The notes: generated from the sequence alone by a model not told the origin. Positions 1-14,500 are shown, numbered from the stretch's first letter. The stretch: DNA of 64,000 bases from Centroberyx gerrardi (GCF_048128805.1 NC_136017.1:14842307-14906306), one strand, 5' to 3'. Made by a program: numbers and translations.

Positions 1-388
1 TTTGCAATGTATTGGCGCCGCCTCCGCTCTGTGCGTAAAGACGCGTAAAGAAGTGGCACAACAACGGTGGATTATCCAGGCAGGAGTCTTCAGGAGGAGC
101 GTTACTGCGCCGCTTCTCACTGATAGTGACTGGGGGGAAGCTATGGGACCCAGCTCAGCTTTGTGTATTTTTTTTTTGACAGTGTGTCTTTTTTAAAAAC
201 TGAACCGAATTTGTCTACTTTGAGTTTTACGTACCGTGGTTACAGCGCCAGACAAAAGCTTTCCGTGACCCTTTTAGCTGCTTGTGTCGAGATGGTTTGA
301 GACTTTATTCATGGGATTTTTTTCTGCCCTGCACCGCCGGAGGACAGTTGGACAGTGAGCCTCAGTGCGCCTGGAGACTGGAGCCTGG
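1..388 (+). promoter_or_regulatory. arhgap20: 5' UTR and possible proximal promoter of arhgap20
   Basis: The stretch immediately before the chosen start codon at 389 is locally GC-richer than the intron that follows and contains a GCGCCGCC patch near 15. It most likely holds the 5' untranslated part of exon 1. I see no convincing TATA box and cannot place the transcription start. Short open frames here look like chance. Confidence 0.4.
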
Positions 389-3300
389 ATGGACAACATG
401 TCTCCACAACAACAACAACAGGACAGCTTCAGCCGAGGCGGTGGACAGCAGGAAAACAAACGGGTATCTATCTAAAAGAAATGACATGTTTTTCACATGT
501 CAACCAGCCATAGATAGATAGATAGCTATCTATCTATCTATCTATGGCTGGTTGACATGTGAAAAACATGATAGATAGATAGCTATCTATCTATCTATCT
601 ATGGCTGGTTGACATGTGAAAAACATGTCATTTCTTTTCCTTGGAGGTCACTGAGGCATTTGAATGAGTTCATTGTGAACGCGGTCCAGTCGGGTGAAGG
701 GTTAGTTCAGAGTTCAAGGCTTTCAGTGACACCTCGCCTCCCTAACGCAAAACAACTAGAGCAATCCTATAGTAAATATTAGGACGATGGTATACAAACA
801 TCACAAAAAAGACTTAAAATATCCTATAGGAATATTATAGTGATACCGTAGGAGATTAAAAAGGATACCTTAAAGTATGATAAGGTCACTATACACTCAC
901 TAATGTGTACCAGACACAAGACAATACAACTCCCTATAGCAATATTAAAGGAATATTGTAGAAATATTAGAGTGAAAACATAGGAGATAAAAAAAATACC
1001 ATTAAGTACGATAAAGTCACTACAACCCTTGAGTACAGATGCATTATAAGTTCATGTTGGAATATTTTATAGGAATTTTTCTTTCTTTGTAATGAAGTTT
1101 TATATTGTTATAGCCTTTGTATATCAGTGGTCTAATGAGCCTACATACATTTGATCCCTGCTCACTACAGGATTTGAGAAATGACAAATACATCTTACTT
1201 TAACACTTTATAATAGCAATCACTAAATGAATCATTACTTAATGTTTATTAATGATCATTTAATGGCTAAGTAACAACTAATTGATGTTTAGTTAATTCC
1301 CTATAGTAAATAATATAGTTTACATTATTTAATCTATAATTAATGACATTAATAAATCATACATTTTTGATGTATTATATTATAACTTAAAAAAATTAAA
1401 GGGGCAATAAGTAAGAATTTTTTTTTGCTCCCCCACAGCACAAAATGATGATAATATTTCTGTGGGGATTGATAGGGTTGTTGATCATTACCAATGACAA
1501 CGATTTCTTGGTTAGCTGCTGAGATTTATGGCTTTCAAAAGTCACTTTCCGACCTGTACTCTGTGTTGGAACAAAAACTCCCCATCCACTGGAGTCCCCC
1601 CCCCCCCCCCCCCCCCCCGAACACCAGCCATTTGAAACATTTTAATATCATTCAGAAAGTAACAGAACATAATAGAGGAGACACTGTCGCCTGCTCATGC
1701 ACAGACGCACATTGCACATTCATTTTAAAATGTCTGGTGTTCCCCTTTAACTGATCTATGGTAAATTTAATTTGAGGAATAAGCTCCTGTCATCACTGTA
1801 GTGGTGTTGCCATTAGGGTTAGACTGATATATCAATTTGCCGATATTGTTTTTTTATTAAATATTGGATATCAGCTAGTCGTCTCTGATATGATGGAGTT
1901 TCCTCCCTGACCACAGCTACAGAAAAACAGTCTGGAAAACCTGCAGTGACATTTTCTTTTCAGATTTTATTAATTCATTTGATTGTTCAACAATGTTCGG
2001 GGAGAGCTGGAGAGATTTAGTGTCCCATGATGGTCTAAATACTGTTTTCCACCCCGAAAAGAATAAAATTATAGGGAAAACACTGAATGCTTGTAATTTT
2101 TGGCATGGAAATTGTGAAATGTAACGATACTAAATATCGACACCAAATTTCAGCTTTAGTCCAAAAATATCAGTACTGGTATCGACCTTCAAAATCCCAT
2201 ATCAGCCATATCCTTGTCGCCATTTCAGTTTTTTACTAGAACTGAACGCTAACATTGTAAGGCTGTAAGGAATGTTTCATCACCCTGTGACCCAGCCAAA
2301 CCATTGATATTACGTTGTGAAATGTCAAAAATGTGTGGATGTCCATGTGAAGAACATCAATCTTTTTCTTGAATTTTTGAAGTGTAAGTTTTTAAGAGTC
2401 TATGTTGGCCACTTATTCCTGGTTCAGTCCACCTTGTCCAGCACCAAGCCAAAAAGACTGTGTTTGCCAGACTTCAGCCCTCATGAGAAAACTAGAAACC
2501 ATATGAAATTGAACTTTTGCCTTTTTTACAGCCATGGTAAGATCAGATCTGTGCCAAGAACTGAGTATAATATTTTCTTTTCCTGGGTGAATGCAATAGA
2601 AAATGTTTTTTTTGCATTGAGATCCTGTTTGTAAACTCAGCCCAGTTCTTTAAAGCAGGGGAACATCAGATTTAGCCTGTTATAAACCATGATGATGCAA
2701 CAGAACAGGTTCCTCCATAAATTGGCTGGCCCTGGTGTCCCTGTGGTTACACTGTTACTTGCAGAATGCCATTAATCACAAGAACACAAGGTAGACGACT
2801 GCAGTCAGATAGGCTTCACGCTGTGTTCAGGGTCGTTCACATTCGCCGGCTACAATCTGGGCAAAAGGGATCCAGAGAATTTATTTTCCTCTGCGTTGAC
2901 ACTATAATCATAATCATTCCAAAACCGCCGCTATGCCAATATGAGTCAAAATTTGTGTTTGCAGATTCAGCAGATTTCTGTTTGGGACCATGATGAGTAT
3001 TCCTTATACAATGGTTCAGTGTCACTGTTAGTGGAGAAGCTCTGGAAGTATGCCTGAAATTATTAGTATTGGTTGGGCATGGGTGTAGGGTTGAAACGAT
3101 TCCTCGAGAAACTCGAGTAACTCGATTACTAAAAATCATCGATGCAAATTCTTTGCATCGAAGCTTCGTTTAATCCATATAACTATATACACACTCAGTG
3201 TTTCGCACGGATGATTATTACTGTTGCACAACGCGCTGGAGAAAGAGAGAGAAAATAGCGAGGGGCGAAGAGAAGAGACAGGCCAGAGAAAACGACAGAA

Positions 3301-3876
3301 AGTGTCCAAAGTTTCGGATCCAGTGTTGCCAACTTGGCGACTTTGTCGCTAGACTTAGCGACTTTTCAGACCCCCCTGGCGACTTCATTTCTCAAAAGCG
3401 ACTAGCGACAAATCTGCCGACTTTTTCTGACCATGGGAAGCAATGTTAATGTGTTGAATCCCAAAGCATTTGGCAATAAATTGGTTCGGCTGATGCCGGT
3501 TTTCTCTACTTGCTTGTCTAATCCAGAGAGGTCTGACGGTCACAGCGCTTCCCACACACAGCGTAGCTCCCTCCCTCCGCTGAGAGCAGGGACTGTAGGA
3601 TAGGGTCCACTTGTAATTGCTACCGGCGTACGCCGAAACTGGCCGGGTGGGCGGAGTCAGCACTTAATATTAAAACGGGATGAGATGAAGGCTAGTAAAG
3701 AATGCACGTTAATTATGGCTATATGTAATGGCTAGTTAAGAACGTAAATCAATATGGTGGCTAGTTATGATGTCCCTAAGTTAGCTAAGTTTTGCTCAAG
3801 AAAATAACCACAGAAAATAAAATGCTGCAGTCAATTTGTGAAAGCCTGAGCTTCATTCATGTTATTATTATGATAG

Positions 3877-3921
<45 letters not shown>

Positions 3922-5996
3922 CTCCCCTCACAGTGATGCACCCCAGAAAGCAAAATATCAGGTGGTGTAAGTGGCAATTGGAGCCTAAAATGCACCAGTC
4001 CAATACAGCAGGTATATTCAGTTTAGTTTGATTGCAGTGAGTAGGGTCAGCAGGTGTAGGGCAACCCTTCAACAGAGCAAATAAATGTACATTAGCCAGT
4101 CTTATGAACTTGTATGATATTTAGGCCTAGTAATAAATATCAATAATAATTATTATTTCACCTCGTTTTCAGTAAATCACAGTGACGTATGGACAGCTTC
4201 GTGCGGACAGCTTTTCTCTTTTGTATATTTACTATTGCTCTTTAATAAAGCAAAAGTATTTCTTATCCGATTACTCGATTAATCGATGGAATAATCGGTA
4301 GAATACTCGATTACTAAAATAATCGATAGCTGCAGCCCTACATGGGTGCAAATGATTTCAAACATTTTTATTTTCAATCTTTATTTATCCATGAAGACTG
4401 TCTGAGCATGCGTGGTCTTTTCCAGCAACATCATTGCTCCATACTCACAAACTCCAAAACTATTTCTACCAGTAGATTATGAAACTTTAATGATGCCAGT
4501 GGGAACATTGGGTAGTTGCAGCAACAGATAATAGGATACAGCAAAGAAAAATATGATAGAAATAACAATACATCAAGTATATCAATATATATATATATAT
4601 ATATATATATGTATACATCAAAATATATGAATAGAAACATCTGAAAAATATATGAATTTACAGCATATATACAGGGTGTGCAAAAATCAAAACAGTAGAA
4701 CATGCTGAGGCTAGAAAATGAATTTTAAAAATTTGAAAATATGAGAATATGCACCGTGAAAATAAATGAAAGTAAAGATATACATTATATAGGACATGAA
4801 AAAATAAGAGAATATGGCAGCATGAATTTCCACTGTAGATACAGCAAATACACAGCTTCCATTTCAACCTTTCATTCTATGAGCAGTTGAACTTGTGGAC
4901 CCGTTGCCCTTTGAATGACCCAGTGGTATTTGTCAGAAATAACCTCATTGGTCGAGTTAAACCTCAGTGGGCGGAACCAAAGAACCACAGTTATTCAAGC
5001 TTCAAGCATTAGACTGAAGCCCAGTGAAAAAGCAAGAGGTAAGAGAGGAGGAAGCTAATGTTATGAAGCCTAGCGCTAAAAAAATTCAATCCAGCCACAC
5101 TACGAAATCTAGGATCCACATTCCTCTATGTTTAAGTTCCCCTGCTTCATTCTGCTACTCTTGTCATTTGGAGGCCGCAGTCACTCCTGATGCGATGATG
5201 GATGTGGTGAACATCAGGGTGGTTATGTAATGAAAGAGGAGCGTGTAAACATGACCTAAGCGTGGTGTGAACTCTTTCCACCTGTCCCAGTCTCTCTCTC
5301 TAACTGGTGGCATGTGAGACTTTTTTAATTTAAAGTTTGTGATGTGGAAATAAAATCTTTATAATTAGTAGATAGAAGTTCATGTCCAGTACTTCCAAAT
5401 TAGACATGTATCGGCTAGAGGAATGGTATGAAGAGTTCTGTTCCAAAATTCTAGATAGCTGTTTTGATAAAACATCGTTATCTAAATTAATCTTTCAGTA
5501 TCTCTAAAATATGGAGGATCCAGTCTGTAGAAGTGTTTTCTTTTGCAAAGCAAGGTCTTAAGTTGCCTCCAGTGCTGTCCTTTAAAACAGACGTCATTTG
5601 TTTTATTTTTATTGTATCACTTTTTCAAATGGTGCGTATCCCGTTTTGGAATTAAATTCCTCATGTATTTGTCATCCTGCTCATGTAATCTACTCCACTG
5701 GATACACTCTTTATCTCTTCTCTTCCTGGCTGTCATTTAGCGGACGAAGTCGCAGAGTTATCGTCGTGAGTCCGCCCCCTCTCTGGTCATCACCAAGGCT
5801 CTCACCAGGTCCAGGACTGTCTCCAGGTACAGGTCAAATAAAACATGGGGCTAATTTCACATTTGGGGATTAATAGAGTATCAAATGAGTGTCACAAAAC
5901 CAGTCGGCTAACAAGAGAAGGTAATTAAAAGTAAGTCTGTAAGTAAGTCACGATAGGTAAAACCCCATGAACATTAGTGGCAGTTATACTGACCGC

Positions 5997-6036
<40 letters not shown>

Positions 6037-7099
6037 CACACACGCCCCAGGTACAACACCGCTCGGATAGATAATCCTCCTGTAGCCAATCTTATCAAAG
6101 GATCAGGCATCTATTAATAGCTCTGGCTTTGACTGTGTGGAGCAGGGAAGGGAATAACCTCATTAAAAAGCTCCTGGAGGGGTGAGCACCCAACACTTTC
6201 TAACCCCACCCCCGGGAGCTTTGGTGTCGTTTCACGAAAAGATATGAATGGGACCGGCAGTTTATTTCCTTATGTTGTGTTACATTACTTGCACTTGCAG
6301 TTGGTCGCATTAAGTTTGACCCACATGTCCACTCTTAGATTAACACAGGACAGGTTCAATACAATTTTTTGTTTTTCTTCATATCTGCTTTAATAAACAT
6401 CTTTGGACATCATGTCCCTAAATATTAAACTTCCAAGTGTTATTTATAGTTTCAGAACTTTCATAAGTTATGTTCAATCAGAAATAGTTTGTGTTTTGCT
6501 AGGATTTTTCTATCTTTATTTTGGTTATGAAACTAGTCTCAAATTAAATTCCAGGTAGCATTAAAAAGGTCTTAAAAAGTTTTAAATTTGGCTTTCTGAA
6601 ACCTGGTGATACCTTAATGTAGAATGCAGTCAACTCTCAACCTAAACCCCATTGACTTACCCTCAGTGTAAAATAATAAAATCCACGAGGACACTATGAT
6701 CTCTTATCAGTCTCTAGTGAATCCACTAGACAACTGAGACATGGATCATGTAAACTCAGTGCAACTCAGTATTAGGATGGTCTTAATATTTTGTACTGTC
6801 AGTGATGCAGGATACCAGTACATCACTCACAAGGGGGCGGGGGGGGGGGGGGGGGGCAGAGGAAATAGACAATATGGGTGAGCTTGGGACAGACAGATAG
6901 AGAGAAAGAACACAATGTTCTTATCACTTTCTATAGACCTCCGATTCTTAGAAAGAGGCTAGAGGTAAGGAGCTGAAGAGGGAGAAGAAGAACAAAAATA
7001 GAGAAGATGAAGAGTTAGTAGAGAAGATCTTTGCGACCACCACCCACATCTGACCATACGATTTGTGGTGGTAGAGAGGAAGGGATGATGAAAGATGTG

Positions 7100-7138
<39 letters not shown>

Positions 7139-8314
7139 AAAGTGAATAATCTAATGAAGGACGTACTGACCACCCATCACGAGAAGCAGCAGTCGACTGA
7201 GGCTGTTTCCATTAAAACTGAGACGCCACCACCATTCAGATAGACTGCCACTTTAATCATCTCCTTATAATATAGAGGTTGAAAGACAGAGGAGAGAGTA
7301 GAATGTTTTCTTGTCTTGAGTTTCCTTCTTCCTTTCCAGTCCATAGATGAGCTAGTATAGAGCTAGTTCAAAGGGACAGCTTTCAGACAATTCTACCTGA
7401 AAAGTGACTTTAAGAGTAGTATTTTAACATCAATAAATCATTGCCGCATTCATTTTGAGACATTAGAACAATTACCATAAACAAACGAGACCATTGCTGA
7501 GAAGATTGTCAGCCTCTACCAGCCTCTACACTGCATTTTACATTGTTTCTCCACCTGGTCGGATTTGGCGGGAAAATCTGCTGGATCGCTTTATGGCACG
7601 AAACAGGAAGAGGGCGCTGTTCTTCCAGAGCAAACAGAGCTAACGCTTTCAGAGTTTCTGGAAACGGCAGATGGTGGAAGGAGGGAAAGACCGATGGAAA
7701 AATCACTTCCAACATGTTTATCTTCTTCAGTAAAGACAAAGAGAAAACACAAAGAAAACGGGTTTATGGGAAATAGAAACACTAGCACTAACAATGCCAC
7801 TGGTGTGAGCTGACCAATTGTTTCAGTCATTTTTTATGTAATTTTACCAAGGTGTCACAATTAATTTAACAAACATATATTGATGTCTAAAAATGCTACA
7901 TGTAGCACCTTTAACGAACTTCTCCAATCATGCAGAAGTGTTAGCTTGTAGTACATTCAAATATACATTATGAAGTAACTTTCACTTTAACTTTTCACAC
8001 CAACTTTTCGTTGGTGTGAAAACCAAGAAAAACAATCTCTAAGTGCCTTTTGATCTTTGAACTTGGAAAATAAAATAGCTAAATGGTTTGCTACATGAGG
8101 TCCATTTGTTTTGATTCCAGAGATAGCTTCCTGATTCCTGTGTGCCCAGAGACGTGCCCATTGATCCAGTCCTTCCTGGCCTGCTCTGGTAGGTCGTTTC
8201 TCCTCCATGGCCACGCCCAGCTGAAGACTGGACTGCAGACCCAAGACAGACACCTGTTCCTGTTCAACGACATACTGGTTATTGCCAAGGCCAAGTAAGT
8301 GTATATATACCGTA

Positions 8315-8350
<36 letters not shown>

Positions 8351-8531
8351 GGTCCTCACGTCTCTCTCTCTGCATTCGCAGGTCAGCCAACCACTTCAAG
8401 CAGAAGGCCCAGGCGTGTGTGTGTGAGATGTGGACGGCCGGCTGTATGGAGGAGGTGTGTGAGGGAAGCACCAACCTAGAGAGAAGCTTCGTCATGGGGT
8501 GGCCCACCTGCAACTGTGTCGCTACCTTTAG

Positions 8532-8576
<45 letters not shown>

Positions 8577-11500
8577 TACAGACACTAGGGCTAGACTGAT
8601 ATATTGGGCCGATATGATGGATATGATGCTGTTTGTTTGATTACATATTTATTGTATAATGGATCAATACTACACTGGTTGTCTATGGGAAGCCTTTAAC
8701 CTGAATTGATTCTAATGCACATTCCATGCATAAATGCACGCATAAATAAGTTTATTATTAAGATTATTATTATTATCATCCTGTTTTTAAATGGAGAGTT
8801 TTAGTGTCCCATGATCTAAAAGCTGTTTCAGAGTCTTTTCCATTCTGATAAATAAAAAAAAAGAATTCTGAAGGAAACAGTGAATACTTTTTTGGTAATA
8901 TTTCTGCATGAAAATGGTCACATAGATATTATATATTATATATTATATATATTCAAAGATATTGAATCTCGGCTCAAAATATTGGTTATTGGCATCTTCA
9001 CTCCAAATATATCTGTCGGTATCGGCCTTCAAAACCCATATCAGTCGAACCCCAACATGAACTATGTGTAGACCTAGTCCAGGAGGATCACAGGTTTTAC
9101 AGCCTCATAAGAGGCTATAAAATGTGTTTATGTTTCAGTGGTAAATATGTTGATGATGCTGATAGAGCTGTAAACTTGACCTTAAGGGCCAGAGGAAGAG
9201 AAAAATGACATTTTGAGTTGCTAGGAGGCGTCATCAGGTTTCCCCAAGCAGAAGCCAAAACACTCACAAATATTTAGGAGAAATCTGCAATACTGCATAA
9301 AAGTATTTCTCTTCACTCTTTCTGAAAACTTTGTGGTGTAACATTTTCTCCGTTATCTCTTAGCAAGCTTGAGGTGCTGCACTTCCAGGAACACATGTCT
9401 GCAATGTTCTGGTAGTTTATCCACCACAGATTAGGTAGTAATTTGATTTGGTGGCACAATGATCAGAGCAAGTTACAACAAGTATATGGTGGTGATAAAG
9501 TCTGTTTGACCACATCCTCTAATACTGCATAATCAGTTGCTGCCGTTAAGCATTCGACTATCATCCACTAACCAGATTTCCCATGTTGGCCCCTTTCGCC
9601 CCCCATAAGCCCAGGGCCTGAGAAAGCTGTTTGTGTTGTGTGCTGACACCTAATCACACACACTCTCTGAGACACACACACACAAACAGAAACACTGACG
9701 GCAGCTCCGGAGACGTCATGAGAAGTGAGATGATGTTCTCGATGTTTACTGTCCATGTTCCCCGCAGCTCCGGAGAACAGAAGGAGAAATGGCTCTCCCT
9801 CCTCAAAAGGTAAACTCTGCTAGTGTGCGTGTGCATCTGTGCGTATGAGACATATATGTAAATACAAACTGAACATACCAAACCTCGGGTCAGGAACATT
9901 GAATGATCTTTATATTCCTGATCCATCAATAGAGATCCTACATCTATCTTATCATATGCTGTTTCTCTCCTCTTCGCTTACTTTCCAGTCTAATAAAAGA
10001 AGAGAAAGAGAGGGAGGAGCCTAAAACCATTCCTCTGAAAGTGCACGGGAAAGGGATCAACACTTTTGCTGTTGTAAGTTTACTTCAACCTGTTTATAAG
10101 TAGCCTGCATGTGGCATTTATGTGTGTAAGTGTGCATTTTTTCATGTGTCCATTCATGAGTCCCTTGCAATGTACAGTGTGTGACATCCTGTTGTTCCTG
10201 TACCATGTATGTCTCTATGTACTGTGTTGTAAATGTCAATGTAAATGTAAATTGTCACTATGTCTCTGCACTAATGCCACCAAGAAGAATTCTCATACTT
10301 TTGTCTGTACTTGGCGATAAAAATGATTGTGATTCTGGCTGCCTTCTCCCCTGTTTAGACCAAAACCCTCCCAGTCAGCAACTCAGATTCAACCAATGAG
10401 GTGGTCCGACTGGCCCTGCAGCAGTTTGGCATCGCAGTGAGTAAAGTTAATCTGGCAAATACTGACCAATTGTGCTAGCTACTTTCTTAAAGCTATACAC
10501 AAGCTTTTGGGAGATTGTCCCGTTGGTCAATTTAGCTGTTAAGTGATGAGAACATAGACACCAGAATCATCCATGGGTCCCCAGTAGATCATTGGCTGCG
10601 GTGCTCCATGCTAACACTTTAGCATACACTATGTTGAGTGATAGTAGGCTCCATGCTAACACTTTAGCATACACTATGTTGAGTGATAGTAGGCTCCATG
10701 CTAACACTTTAGCATACACTATGTTGAGTGATAGTAGGCTCCATCCTGGCACTTTAGCACGCACTATGTTGAGTGATAGTAGGCTCCATGCTAGCACTTC
10801 AGCATGCACTATGCTGAGTGATAGTGACTAGCATTATCACAAAAGTGAGAAAATGAGAACATGTAGCAGCTCTAAAGCTAAATGGTAAGTAATCTTAAAT
10901 GATATGTGACTAAGTCCGGCAATTTTGTGTAGGAGATTGGTAAAATCTACAGGAAATATGATATAAAAGTAGCAAGGACTACTTTCTCTTTTTCCATATG
11001 AAAAGTGAAGGCGATGGGAGACGTTGTACAGCTAAAACTCATTACACAGTGGATGAATACATTGCACACCTGAAATAGTTACAAAAACAAACATCAGTTA
11101 CAGTATATTATAAATCTACATGCTATTAAGACCTTTTACTACTAAAAGGTCAGTCTTCTTACTTTGTAAAATGCTAGTCACCTACAATCACTCAACATAG
11201 TGTATGCTAAAGTGTTAGCAGGGAGCACCAGAGCAAATGATCTACCAGGGACACATGAATAATTTTGGTATCTATGTTCTCATCCCTTAAGGGATAAGTT
11301 GACCAACGTGACAATCTCCCAGAAACCTTTTGGCAACAATTATAACCAACAGTATTTTTTCATGACACTGCTGTTATCCAAACTGATTTGATCCCTGTTG
11401 ATAATTGCCCATATACCATCACTGTTTGTCTGGAATGGTTTTATTAGGAAAACCTTGCACTCTGCATTCAGACTGCTAGTAAACACATCACTGTGCGACT

Positions 11501-14500
11501 GTCTGATAGCTGATTTGTGCTTGCGGATTGGAAGCTGCAGTGCCGTTGATGCACTGGCGTTGTATCAACAGACGGGACATATAGCGATACTAGTGTGTGA
11601 TTGGCTACAGACAATGTTGCCCATAAGTTCAGCTGCACCAACTTTTCCTTTTCAACAGCAGGAAGCACAGTGGTTGACGAAGGATGACTTTACCACAGAA
11701 AATCCCTAGATTTATGGCTTAAGTTAACTTGTAAACACACAGCATGTGAAGGTTGGAATAGAATGACATTCTTTGTCACTCTGCTCCTCAGCACCACAGG
11801 ATTGTGTGTCTTGTTTTTTGAAGGATCTCTGCTCCAGGGTTTCACGAGTTTGTGCATATTGGTTTTTAAGGCATCTTTCTCTCTGAGTCCTTGCAGGGCG
11901 TGTGTCTTGTTTTCCTGAGTATCTTTATCTCTGTTTCCCACAGGGAAACGTGAAAGATTACCAGCTGTGGGTCATCTCCAAGAGGGACAACACGCCCTAT
12001 CCTCTCATTGGTCAGTGAGTCTCATTCAGTGGTCCGGTCCCAACCTGAGGCCCGGGACCCCGCTGGGGGCCTTCAGAGTTGTGGGGGAGACAACAAGGTG
12101 TCAGAGGATACTAGGCATGAGAATAGAAAAATTAGTGAATTCACAAAATGAGTGAACTATTGGAATTCACTCATTTTTTCATCTGTTGTTGAGTAACAAA
12201 AGCAAATGTCCTTAGACCCTGCCTTCTTCCTTTTAAATTGCTGTTGGTTCATCCAGGCAGAATTTGTTTCCTAAACAAGTTATGTGACATGATTTCTTCG
12301 ATTTCAAGACAAGACAGCTCTTTATACCCCTATCTCTCTCTCTTTCTCTCTCTCTCTCTCACAGGCATAAAACTCCTGAGCCTTGACACAGGGGTGTGAT
12401 GTTTTTTTTTCAGGGTTGAAGTTTTTTTGGAGACACTAGTACCATTCATTCCTAATGAAGACTCCGGTGTTATCCTGATCTCATTCCTGCAGGGAGGGGG
12501 GGGGGGGGGGGGGGAGGAGTCCCTGAACGCAGGCTGGCTAATAATGTGATGTGAGAGTGTGGTGTTATGTTATTTAACAACCATATCAAACCTCCAGGGA
12601 TCAATACTGTCTCTCTTTCCCTGTCCCAGGTCATGAGTTTCCCTTCAGTATCCAGATGAGTCATGTGAGGGATCTGCTGTGTCAGGGAGGCAGCAGCAGG
12701 GACGCTGTGCTGTCTCCGGACAGACAGAGGGCGCTGCAGGCGGAGCAGCTGCAGGCGGACAAGCAGTGCCAGTTCATCCTGAAGCCGCGGCCCGTCGCTA
12801 CAATACAGCAGCACGTACCTGCAGGTGATAGAGTCCTGCTATTTGATCTATTTGATCGCTGCAGCAGGCAGATCTCCCGTCAAAGCATTTGGTTGGTGTT
12901 AATTTCCCACCTTGCTATCAACACTCCAACCCATGTATGTACCTTTCCATATGGGTTGAGGATTAATTCACAGCTCTTTCTGTACTGTGACCCCCGCTGA
13001 ATCTGGAATTGGGAAAAACTGGCAGCCATCAAATTATCACTGTGTTTGCAGATGACACTTTGTCATACGTGAGACAAATTCCATTTAATCTAACCTAGAT
13101 GGATGGGTAAATAGTAATAAGTTTAGTCAGCTATATAAATTAGGTAAGGTGACACTCAGTTAACATGGTAGATAACAGAGTTGTAGCTAACGTTAGCTAA
13201 CTTAACTAATATGGCACAAAAAGGTTGCTAACACCAAAATGGCTAAAGCAGACATAGCTAACGTAGCTAAAAATAAATAAATGAATAAAATTCAAATAAT
13301 AAGTCAGCAATGCACACTAAGATCTGATGCGAACAGCCTTGAGGTGTTGCTTCACTTGTTTTTTGAAACTAGCTTTATTCTGAGTTTTAGAAATATGACC
13401 TTGAAGGGAGTTCCATTCAACCATAGCTCTATACAGCACTGCATGTTGTTTCGATTTGTTTTGGTTTTTGGAATTGTGTAGTTACCGCTGGTGGCATGTC
13501 TGGTGGGGTATGTGTGTGCATTAGAGCTAAGTGTGAGCTGCCTATACAAACAGTCAGGGATTTTCAATACATTAATGTTTTTTACAAAAGAAAGAAGTGA
13601 TGCTTTTAACCTCTCATCAACTTTCAGCCAGAAGAGTCGGTCATGCATGTCGTTTATGTTAGCTCTCAGTGTGCACTGAAGGGCAAGCCGAGCTGCTCTG
13701 TTCTGAACCCGTTGTAGCTTCCCTAGATTCGTTTTTGTAGTACCTGACCAGACCACCGGGCAGTAATCTAAGTGTGACAATACTAGAGTCTGCAGGACCT
13801 GTTTGGTCAGATGTGGTGTTAAAAAAGAAGAGCATCTCTTGACTACAGATATGTTTCTCCCCATCTTTTGCACCAATGAATCTATATGTCTTGACCATGA
13901 CAATTTACAGTCTAAAGTTACCCCAAGAAGCTTTGTTTCCTGTACTTGCTCGACAGCAACATTGTTCAGTACCAGATTCAGCTGGGGTTTAGAGCTTAAT
14001 GAGTGTTCCAAATACAATGCTCTTGGTCTTAGGTATGTTCAGGACAAGTTTGTTATCAGTGATCCAGTTAAAAACTATTTGCAACTCTTTGTTGAGGGCT
14101 GAGGTGATTTCCTTAACTGTAGGTGCAGACATGTAGAGTGTTGAATCATCCGCATACATAGACACACAGGCTTTTTTACAAGCAAGTGGGAGGTCATTTG
14201 TAAAGATCGAGAAGAGCAGTGGTCCAAATGAAGAGGATCATGTATCTGCTTTCCAGAGTCGTCTCAGAAGCCGTTCAAAAGGAGGCGTTCCCTCATCAAC
14301 TGGGCCTTCTGGCGGGGCTCCTCCTCTCACCTCAACGACTCGTCCCTGTCCCTGTCCGGTCCCGCCCCCGGCTGCCTGTTCGGACAGCCGCTCGGCGCCG
14401 TCTGTCTAGAGGAGACGCTGCCCAAGCCAGTCATGGTGAGGGGGCACAGTGACACAGCACTGACTTACATTTACATTTTAGGCATCTAGCTGATGCTCTT

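Larger units (their letters stand above)
464..5740 (+). other. arhgap20 intron 1: repeat-rich, no host exon seen
   Basis: The intron holds a foldback (474-638), an AT-rich block with repeated CCTATAGGAATATT-like motifs (about 760-1040), a TTAA-flanked element (1400-1746), an hAT-like element (1814-2215), a second hAT element with perfect target duplication (3086-4340) and an (AT)n tract. I see no convincing exon between 464 and 5740. Segment 2220-3070 is unassigned. Confidence 0.6.

Noticed and set aside
2..521. Short open frames in the first 520 bases
   Set aside because: Overlapped by the better start at 389 (MDNMSPQQ) and lacking any family signal.
3198..3663. Frames inside the hAT element at 3086-4340 as a possible transposase
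   Set aside because: Too short, no DDE or hAT dimerisation motif; the element looks non-autonomous.
7543..7830. Overlapping frames of 77-82 codons in arhgap20 intron 2
   Set aside because: Lies in a probable repeat ending in GCACCTTTAA; frames overlap on both strands and show no known domain.
8091..8640. Frames with long VCVCVC or HTHTHT runs
   Set aside because: Translated TG/CA microsatellites, not proteins.
10567..10831. Tandem-repeat peptide frames ([15 protein letters not shown] type) on both strands
   Set aside because: Product of the 45-bp tandem array inside a transposable element; no start context, splice partner or second copy with a frame.
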